Source: JAYZDB01 sp036338025
GTDB taxonomy: Bacteria; Planctomycetota; UBA1135; UBA2386
Direction of reading: 5' to 3'
DNA length: 11,992 nt
NCBI GenBank assembly: GCA_036338025.1
Contig: JAYZDB010000013.1
Coordinates: forward strand, 1 to 11,992
The notes under the pieces are model-generated. The model was not told the DNA's origin and made no database searches. It was given only the letters and a program-made list of their open reading frames with translations. A program made the position numbers and the translations under genes. Position 1 is the stretch's first letter. Each line of letters starts with the position of its first letter. Of the stretch, positions 7,020 to 11,992 are shown one piece after another.

Positions 7020-8650
7020 CCACCCTGGTCGGCGATCCCCAGAACGTTGCGGCGTGGCTGCCGGAAATGGCTGCCAGACAACCAGACACTCTCGCCGTCG
7101 CGGCTGCCCTGTCGCCCGGTCAGTACCAGCAATGGACCGCCGCCGAACTCGACGCGCAATGTGACCGCACTGCGCACGGCCTGACCCGGGCCGGAATCGG
7201 CAAGGGCACCCGCACCGTGGTGATGCTGAAGCCGGGTCCGGAGTTCTTTGCAGTTGCTTTCGCATTGTTCAAGATCGGCGCAATCCCGGTGTTGGTCGAT
7301 CCTGGGATGGGAATTCGCAGTCTCGGTCATTGCCTCAACGAAGCTGCCCCGACTGCATTCATCGGTGTACCAAGAGCACATCTCGCCCGACAGATGTTCG
7401 GTTGGTCCAAAGCCAGCCTGGAAGTCTTGATTACGGCCGGACCGCGGCTGTTGTGGGGTGGTTACAAGCTCGACAAGCTCTATCAGACGGCCAGCCATGA
7501 GGCATTTCCTGTTGACGATTCCGAACCGGATCAGACCGCTGCCATCTTGTTCACCAGCGGCAGTACCGGCACGCCCAAGGGCGTCGTCTACACCCATTCG
7601 ACCTTTGCCTCGCAGGTGGAGACCCTGCGAACCGTCTACGGCATTACCCCTGGTGAGGTCGATCTTTCGACATTCCCGCTGTTTGCCCTGTTTGGCCCGG
7701 CACTCGGGATGGCCTCGGTCGTTCCCCTCATGGACGCGAGCCGACCGGCAAGCTGTGATCCTCGGCAGCTCGTCGAGGCCATCAAGAAGTTCTCCTGCAC
7801 CAGCATGTTTGCTTCGCCCGCCCTGGTGGACAAACTCGGCCGTCATTGCGATCAACAATCAATCCGACTCGACTCGCTGTTGCGCGTGATCTCGGCCGGC
7901 GCGCCGGCCAATAACAACGCCCTCGCCCTTCTTGCGGAGCACTTGCCTGCAGACTCGGAGATCTTCACGCCGTATGGCGCCACCGAGGCCTTGCCCGTCA
8001 CTTCCATCGCCAGTTCCGTGATTCTGGGAGAGACTCGCGACAGCACCGACCTCGGGCGAGGAGCGTGCGTGGGAACAGCGGTGCCGGGTGTTGAGGTCGC
8101 GATCGTCCCGATCTCCGATGGCGTCATGGGGACCTGGCGGGATGATCTTCGTCTGCCGGCCGGTGAGATCGGAGAAATCGTCGTGCGAGGTCCGGTGGTG
8201 ACGACTTCGTACTTCGGGCGGCCCGAGGCGACGGCAATGGCGAAGATTCCCGATGGTGCGACGACCTGGCACCGCATGGGTGACGTAGGGTACCTCGACG
8301 AATTCGACCGCTTGTGGATGTGTGGTCGCAAGACGCACCGGGTCGAGACCGACACCGAGACCTTGTTCACGATTCCATGCGAAGCAGTGTTCAATGTGCA
8401 CCGCGCGGTACGTCGTACCGCGCTGGTCGGTGTGCACGGTAGTCCGGTCCTGTGTGTTGAACTTGAACAGGACCACACGGAGTCCCCGGAACTGAGTGAG
8501 GAACTCCAGCGGCTCGGTCAGACCCAGGCTCACACTCGCGGGATCGAGGTCTTCTTGTACCACCCGAAGTTCCCCGTCGATGTGCGGCACAACACCAAGA
8601 TCTTCCGCGAACGGCTGGCGGTCTGGGCTGGCGAGAGGCTACGCGCCTAG
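7016..8650 (+). CDS. oleC: OleC, ATP-dependent beta-lactone synthetase (ANL superfamily)
   Basis: This 544-residue adenylate-forming enzyme has the full set of superfamily motifs: the phosphate loop TSGSTGTPKG at residues 180-189, YGATE at 320-324, the ribose-binding Asp423 in MGDVGYLD, and a C-terminal Lys528 (HNTKIF) in the A10 position. OleC activates a 2-alkyl-3-hydroxy acid with ATP; the 3-hydroxyl then attacks the adenylate to close a beta-lactone, releasing AMP and PPi. Length and motif spacing match OleC rather than short-chain ligases, and no CoA-specific feature is needed. The ATG overlaps the oleB stop by four bases (ATGA, 7016-7019), and oleD starts on the base after its TAG. On sequence alone an acyl-CoA ligase would be possible; the gene order makes OleC the strong call. 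Confidence 0.94.
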   Translation: MTTLVGDPQNVAAWLPEMAARQPDTLAVAAALSPGQYQQWTAAELDAQCDRTAHGLTRAGIGKGTRTVVMLKPGPEFFAVAFALFKIGAIPVLVDPGMGIRSLGHCLNEAAPTAFIGVPRAHLARQMFGWSKASLEVLITAGPRLLWGGYKLDKLYQTASHEAFPVDDSEPDQTAAILFTSGSTGTPKGVVYTHSTFASQVETLRTVYGITPGEVDLSTFPLFALFGPALGMASVVPLMDASRPASCDPRQLVEAIKKFSCTSMFASPALVDKLGRHCDQQSIRLDSLLRVISAGAPANNNALALLAEHLPADSEIFTPYGATEALPVTSIASSVILGETRDSTDLGRGACVGTAVPGVEVAIVPISDGVMGTWRDDLRLPAGEIGEIVVRGPVVTTSYFGRPEATAMAKIPDGATTWHRMGDVGYLDEFDRLWMCGRKTHRVETDTETLFTIPCEAVFNVHRAVRRTALVGVHGSPVLCVELEQDHTESPELSEELQRLGQTQAHTRGIEVFLYHPKFPVDVRHNTKIFRERLAVWAGERLRA

Positions 8651-9661
8651 ATGAAGGTCCTGGTCACCGGTGCAGGAGGATTCCTCGGCTACGGGATCGC
8701 TGCGCGCCTGGTTGAACGAGGACTACAGGTTCACAGTTTCTCGCGCCGACAGTATCCCGCGCTTTCAAAACTTGGTGTCACCCAACACCAAGGAGACCTC
8801 GCCGATGCCAATGCTGTTGCCGAGGCGACGGCCGGTTGTGATGTGGTCTACCACCTTGCTGCAAGACCTGGCTCGTGGGGTTCATTTCGCAGTTACCACG
8901 ACACGAACGTGCGCGGTACGGAAAACGTCCTGGCGGCCTGTCGCCGACATGCAGTCCGCGACCTCGTCTATACCTCCACTCCGAGTGTCGTGTCACGTGG
9001 CACGGATCTCGAAGGGGTCGATGAGTCGGTGGCAATTCCATCTTCGTTCAAAGCCCACTATCCGGCCACCAAGGCGATCGCAGAACGGCTGGTAAGGCGG
9101 GCCAACGACGCGGACTTGCGAACCGTCTCGCTGCGGCCGCACCTGGTGTGGGGACCACGTGATCCCAATCTGCTCCCCCGATTGGTGGAGCGTGCCCGTG
9201 CAGGTCGGTTGCGCCGGATCGGGGCCGAGAAGCTCATCGACACCACCTACATCGATGACGCTGTCAGCGCCCACCTGCTGGCCGGTGACAAGCTGCAATC
9301 CCCGGATTACCGCGACGTCGCGGGTAAGGTCTACTTTATCAGCTCAGGCACCCCCATCGGCACCTGGACGATGATCGATCGGATGCTCGAAGCTGCCAAC
9401 CTGCCTGCTGTCGATCGGAAGATCTCACCGCGTGTCGCCTACACTGCGGGTTGCTTGTTTGAGGTGGTCTACGGCGCACTACGCATCGAAAAGGAACCAC
9501 CTGCTACGCGTTGGGTGGTCGAGGAGTTGTCGACTGCCCATTGGTACGACATCAGCGCCGCGCGGCGCGATCTCGGGTATGTGCCAGCGGTTTCACTTGA
9601 TGAGGGCATGCAACGTCTGGCCGAGTGGTGGCAGCAACGAGAGCAGAACCATGATGGATGA
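8651..9661 (+). CDS. oleD: OleD, NAD(P)H-dependent 2-alkyl-3-keto acid reductase (extended SDR)
   Basis: This 336-residue extended short-chain dehydrogenase resembles 3-beta-hydroxysteroid dehydrogenases. It begins with a Rossmann nucleotide loop TGAGGFLG (residues 6-13) and has the catalytic Tyr137 and Lys141 (YPATK) plus the Ser109/Thr110 pair in YTSTPS. PHLVWGP near residue 163 is typical of this branch. OleD reduces the beta-keto acid made by OleA to the beta-hydroxy acid used by OleC, normally with NADPH; cofactor preference cannot be told with confidence here. The ATG immediately follows the oleC stop, with GAGAGG at 8633-8638 as a possible ribosome site. Its last codons overlap the start of the phosphopantetheinyl transferase gene by 11 bases. 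Confidence 0.94.
   Translation: MKVLVTGAGGFLGYGIAARLVERGLQVHSFSRRQYPALSKLGVTQHQGDLADANAVAEATAGCDVVYHLAARPGSWGSFRSYHDTNVRGTENVLAACRRHAVRDLVYTSTPSVVSRGTDLEGVDESVAIPSSFKAHYPATKAIAERLVRRANDADLRTVSLRPHLVWGPRDPNLLPRLVERARAGRLRRIGAEKLIDTTYIDDAVSAHLLAGDKLQSPDYRDVAGKVYFISSGTPIGTWTMIDRMLEAANLPAVDRKISPRVAYTAGCLFEVVYGALRIEKEPPATRWVVEELSTAHWYDISAARRDLGYVPAVSLDEGMQRLAEWWQQREQNHDG
9641..9643 (+). promoter_or_regulatory. Weak ribosome binding site deciding the phosphopantetheinyl transferase start
   Basis: GAG (within ACGAGAG) ends 7 bases before the ATG at 9651, a usual spacing; the second ATG at 9654 would be 10 bases away. It lies inside the end of oleD. The match is short, so this is a weak call. Confidence 0.3.
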
Positions 9662-10367
9662 GCAGCATCTATCGATTCTGCATGGCGATCTGCCAGCCGA
9701 CGCCATCGATATCTGGCACCTGGACCTGAACGAGGAGCGTGCCGACTGGGACGTGCTGGACGAAGAAGAGCGCACCCGGGCGCAGCGCATTCGTGTCCCC
9801 GACAAGCGCGTACAGTTCGTGTCAGCACGTTCGCAGGTCCGCTACATCCTCGCTAGCTACCTTGGGTGTCGTCCGGATGCCGTGCGATTTGGTTACGGTG
9901 ACCACGGCAAGCCCTTCCTCTTGTTCGACCCGGACCTGGTGATCAACATCTCACACTCCCACCAGGCAGGCCTGTTGGCAGTCACAGTGGGATCCGACCA
10001 GACCCTGGGCATCGACATCGAGTTAAACAAACCTGGACGACGCTTCGAGGCAATCGCCACGCGGTTCTTCTCCGAGCAGGAGCATCGAGCCTTGCTCGCC
10101 TTGTCGCTGGGCGATCGCCCGGCGGCGTTCTACCGCGCATGGACGCGGAAGGAGGCCTATCTCAAGGCTTGGGGAACCGGCTTGTCCTTTCCATCCAACC
10201 GGTTCACGGTGTCCTTTGATCGCGCCGGGCGGTCCGAACTTCTGGCGAGTGAAATGCCTGGTGAAGGTGGCCAAACCTGGCATTTCCACGAGATCCGAGC
10301 ATCCCATGGACACCTCGCCGCGCTGTGCTACCCCGGCACGGAACGGTGGTTGCGGCATTACGCCTGA
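9651..10367 (+). CDS. Sfp-type 4'-phosphopantetheinyl transferase
   Basis: This 238-residue enzyme moves 4'-phosphopantetheine from CoA to a conserved Ser on carrier proteins. Classic Sfp-group motifs are visible in order: NISHS, the Mg-binding GIDIE (Asp122, Glu124), FFSEQE, and WTRKEAYLKA at residues 164-173 with Glu168 as the third metal ligand and Lys172. The length fits Sfp-type proteins rather than the short AcpS type. PUFA synthases need such an enzyme (PfaE in Shewanella) to arm their tandem ACPs, so its place at the end of this operon fits a dedicated PfaE role; this is inference. The reading frame stays open upstream to 9432, but that stretch is a shadow of oleD. ATG at 9651 or 9654 starts the recognisable protein, overlapping oleD by 11 or 8 bases. 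Confidence 0.93.
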   Translation: MMDEQHLSILHGDLPADAIDIWHLDLNEERADWDVLDEEERTRAQRIRVPDKRVQFVSARSQVRYILASYLGCRPDAVRFGYGDHGKPFLLFDPDLVINISHSHQAGLLAVTVGSDQTLGIDIELNKPGRRFEAIATRFFSEQEHRALLALSLGDRPAAFYRAWTRKEAYLKAWGTGLSFPSNRFTVSFDRAGRSELLASEMPGEGGQTWHFHEIRASHGHLAALCYPGTERWLRHYA

Positions 10368-10517
10368 CGGCTCACGACCGGAGATTGACTTCGTGGCTCC
10401 GAAGGTGAGTGCGCTGCGCTACACCTTGTCCCGCTAACCAGGCAGGACTCAGTCCGCGGGCATGGCTTCCCGAGACTACCGACCGATGTACTGCCAACGA
10501 GCGCCGTCGTCACCCTG
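10368..10517 (+). other. Intergenic region after the operon
   Basis: There is no convincing gene in these 150 bases. AAGGTG at 10402-10407 can pair with CACCTT at 10422-10427 across a 14-base loop, but no T-run follows, so it is not a clear intrinsic terminator. No promoter stands out. Confidence 0.4.
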
Positions 10518-10751
10518 GTGGCCTGTGATCCAGTACCGCTGCCGAACACTGTCGAGGGTACGGTACGACACGTTATCGACGGTCTGGCCAGGGACCTCGA
10601 CCTGAAGCCGTCTTCGGCTTATCTCAAGATCCTCGATGAAGTTCTCATGGACCTGGAGAAGCTCGAGGAAACCCAGAGCCGACCGCAGTTTGAGCGATTG
10701 CTCATGGAGCCGATCACTAAATACAAGAAGCTGTTGGAATCTCCACGCTGA
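10518..10751 (+). CDS. Small hypothetical protein, 77 residues
   Basis: I do not recognise this ORF. From a GTG at 10518 it would give a charged, largely helical protein with no membrane segment and no Cys cluster; the acidic middle (ILDEVLMDLEKLEE) could form an amphipathic helix and the C-terminus (ITKYKKLLE) is basic. Third codon positions are G/C-rich, as in neighbouring genes, which favours coding. Against it, no Shine-Dalgarno sequence precedes the GTG, no in-frame ATG occurs near the start, and the frame remains open back to 10389, so the true start is uncertain. A minus-strand ORF covers the same bases but also runs across the start of the peptidase gene. It ends 39 bases before the next start. 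Confidence 0.42.
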   Translation: MACDPVPLPNTVEGTVRHVIDGLARDLDLKPSSAYLKILDEVLMDLEKLEETQSRPQFERLLMEPITKYKKLLESPR

Positions 10752-10778
10752 TCGAGGTGATTGCGCGCATCGAAGCGT

Positions 10779-10784
10779 TACAAT
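10779..10784 (+). promoter_or_regulatory. Putative -10 element (TACAAT) for the SprT-like gene
   Basis: TACAAT matches the sigma-70 -10 consensus at five of six bases and sits 6 bases before the ATG at 10791, so transcription would begin about at that ATG. The only -35-like sequence is TTGCGC at 10761-10766, with a spacer of 12 bases, which is too short; the -35 is therefore unassigned. Confidence 0.35.
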
Positions 10785-10790
10785 GCTCGC

Positions 10791-11555
10791 ATGGGGCGGT
10801 CCCACCATGACATGCACGAACAGTTGCTGCCGTTCGAAACGCCAGCTCTGAGCACTACAGCCTGGCAAGACGCACTGAGTGATCGTCTGCAGCAGCCGTG
10901 CCAGGTTGTTTACGGGCGATCTCGAAGCACACCGGTACAAGTTCATCGCCAGCCTGGGGGACCCACCCGGGTTCGGCTCCACCGGTTTTTTGAAACCGCA
11001 CCGGGCCCCGTGGTGGAAGCCCTCGGGCGTTGGATTCACGTCGGTCGTCGGGCCAGAAGTGCCAGCCGCCTGCTCGATGACTGGATCGCAGCAGAACTTG
11101 CCAATTTGCCCCGGCCCGACGTCAGCCGACTCACCACGCGAGGGCAGGTCTACGATCTCGGGTCCATGCTCGGGTCGATCGTCGCGGAGTACGTGCCCGA
11201 ATTGCTGGAGTCACCACCGGACGTGACCTGGGGACCACGTCGCCGTTCGAAGAGCCGACGCAGTCTGCATCTCGGTTCGTACGATCCTCAGACCAGGATT
11301 GTCCGGATTCACCCGGTCTTGGACCATCGGTCGGTCCCCGAGTTCTTTGTGCGGTTCATCCTGTTTCACGAATTGCTGCACGCTGCCATACCGACCGGTT
11401 CGAGACCGGGCAGCCGTCATCACCCACCGCAGTTCCAGGCGCGTGAACGTGCCCATCCGGACTGCGCGGCGGCGACTCGCTTTGAAGAGGAGCATCTCGA
11501 TCGCTGGATCCGTCGAGCTCGACGGGGCTACAAGCCGACTCCGTCGCCGATCTGA
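10791..11555 (+). CDS. SprT-like zinc metallopeptidase domain protein
   Basis: The protein has 254 residues from this ATG. Its C-terminal half carries a zinc-peptidase site: HELLH at residues 193-197 supplies two His ligands and the catalytic Glu, and His210/His211 in SRHHPP is a likely source of the third ligand. The preceding segment (IVRIHPVLD, then FVRFILF) fits the strand and helix before HExxH in SprT-like domains. The C-terminus is rich in Arg and the N-terminal 80 residues are unassigned. SprT relatives include DNA-protein crosslink proteases such as Spartan, but no DNA-binding motif is seen here, so substrate and role are unknown. Possible starts are TTG 10761, ATG 10791 and ATG 10812; 10791 is chosen as the first ATG downstream of the -10 element. 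It faces the minus-strand phosphatase gene, 24 bases away. Confidence 0.84.
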   Translation: MGRSHHDMHEQLLPFETPALSTTAWQDALSDRLQQPCQVVYGRSRSTPVQVHRQPGGPTRVRLHRFFETAPGPVVEALGRWIHVGRRARSASRLLDDWIAAELANLPRPDVSRLTTRGQVYDLGSMLGSIVAEYVPELLESPPDVTWGPRRRSKSRRSLHLGSYDPQTRIVRIHPVLDHRSVPEFFVRFILFHELLHAAIPTGSRPGSRHHPPQFQARERAHPDCAAATRFEEEHLDRWIRRARRGYKPTPSPI

Positions 11556-11579
11556 CCCGCTACAAGTTGATCCTGGATT

Positions 11580-11992
11580 CTACCTGGGCTTCTTGGGGTA
11601 CTGGAGTTGGCTCAACTTCCAGCTTGTCTTGCAGGCCAGACCGTCCAGGAAGGGCACCCGATTCCGCGCGTCCCGGGCTTCGAAGCTGATGGTGCCCGAT
11701 CCGGTTGGGTTGATGTCCAGGGTCACCAGGCCAAAGCTATCGCCGCGCATCTTCCACACCGTGGTTGGCTGCTCCTCACCCCCCTGGGTAGCGATGGTCT
11801 GGTTCTGACCGAGCGGCGAACTGGTGAAATCAATGATCTCCGGCCGACCATCCAGCTTGACGTGCATCAACTCCGTATGGTGTCGATCCCCGGTGAGGAA
11901 CACCACCCCATCGATGCGGTGTTCATGCAGGAAGCTGAGCAGCTTGTCGTATTCCGCGCGCGCCTCCCGGTAGTGGCCCTCACCAGTGCGCC
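11580..11992 (-). CDS. phoD: PhoD-family alkaline phosphatase/phosphodiesterase, C-terminal part
   Basis: This gene enters from the right edge and its last 137 codons are visible, so the signal peptide and most of the metallophosphatase core are outside. The visible part reads REARAEYDKLLSFL, then FLTGDRHHTEL (GDRHH at 11877-11891), then IIDFTSSPL, a sequence order typical of the C-terminal region of PhoD-like enzymes. The Asp and His residues of GDRHH are likely metal ligands by family analogy. PhoD enzymes are usually exported and release phosphate from mono- and diesters. The gene is convergent with the SprT-like gene; the 24 bases between the stops contain no obvious hairpin. A GTG at 11906 is internal to the gene, not its start, because coding continues to the window edge. 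Confidence 0.85.
   Translation of the reverse strand, partial: RTGEGHYREARAEYDKLLSFLHEHRIDGVVFLTGDRHHTELMHVKLDGRPEIIDFTSSPLGQNQTIATQGGEEQPTTVWKMRGDSFGLVTLDINPTGSGTISFEARDARNRVPFLDGLACKTSWKLSQLQYPKKPR

Noticed and set aside
6959..7858. 299-codon minus-strand ORF opposite oleC
   Set aside because: It is opposite the ANL phosphate loop and neighbouring motifs, with no domain of its own.
9432..9650. Upstream extension of the phosphopantetheinyl transferase frame to a start at 9432
   Set aside because: This part overlaps the conserved C-terminal region of oleD in another frame and adds no Sfp-like sequence; the start at 9651 has a better ribosome site.
10402..10427. Hairpin as an intrinsic terminator for the operon
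   Set aside because: The stem is only 6 base pairs around a 14-base loop and is not followed by a T-run.
10761..10790. TTG start for the SprT-like gene, adding 10 residues
   Set aside because: It would lie upstream of the expected transcription start set by TACAAT, and has no ribosome site; ATG at 10791 is simpler.
10476..11039. 187-codon minus-strand ORF over the spacer and the peptidase start
   Set aside because: Most of it is antisense to the peptidase N-terminal coding region, and no domain is recognised; its last part is noted as a finding because it cannot be fully excluded.
1..11992. Insertion sequences, CRISPR arrays, tRNA or rRNA genes, riboswitches
   Set aside because: No transposase-like ORF, regularly spaced repeats, clover-leaf tRNA or conserved rRNA segment was seen on either strand by reading; a covariance-model scan was not possible here.

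Overview
The window is GC-rich bacterial DNA in which G and C dominate third codon positions. It is coding almost end to end, and six of its genes form one tightly packed plus-strand operon. No rRNA, tRNA, CRISPR array or insertion sequence is visible. The organism cannot be fixed from this window. The giant synthase subunit has a CLF-AT-dehydratase order that recalls myxobacterial Pfa3-type proteins. oleABCD clusters are known from Shewanella, Xanthomonadales, Planctomycetes, Verrucomicrobia and some myxobacteria. A proteobacterial or myxobacterial-grade host is the best guess, made by inference.

Positions 2-5047 hold the 3' part of a very large gene for a PfaC-like subunit of a polyunsaturated fatty acid (PUFA) or secondary-lipid synthase. 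The visible order is chain-length-factor ketosynthase (its N-terminus lies off the window), acyltransferase, helical linker, then four hot-dog modules forming two FabA-like dehydratases. Positions 5044-9661 follow without any gap and carry a complete olefin pathway: oleA (head-to-head condensing thiolase), oleB (beta-lactone decarboxylase), oleC (beta-lactone synthetase) and oleD (beta-keto acid reductase). Positions 9651-10367 encode an Sfp-type phosphopantetheinyl transferase, the enzyme needed to arm the synthase carrier proteins. Consecutive genes overlap by 4 to 11 bases or abut, so one transcript with coupled translation is likely.

Read together, these genes form one production line. 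The transferase primes the carrier domains, the Pfa-type synthase builds polyunsaturated acyl chains, OleA joins two chains with loss of one carboxyl-derived carbon in the later steps, OleD reduces the product, OleC closes a beta-lactone, and OleB releases CO2 to leave a very long internal olefin. Shewanella makes a C31 polyene from Pfa-type acyl chains and Ole enzymes; here the two halves sit in one operon. The synthase subunit ends after its last dehydratase and lacks the C-terminal acylglycerophosphate acyltransferase of myxobacterial Pfa3, which suggests OleA is the off-loading step.

Downstream of the operon is a 150-base gap with nothing convincing in it, then a doubtful 77-codon ORF, a SprT-like zinc metallopeptidase gene with a good -10 element almost on top of its start codon, and, convergent to it on the minus strand, the C-terminal part of a PhoD-family phosphatase that runs off the window end. 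These last genes look like ordinary flanking chromosome.
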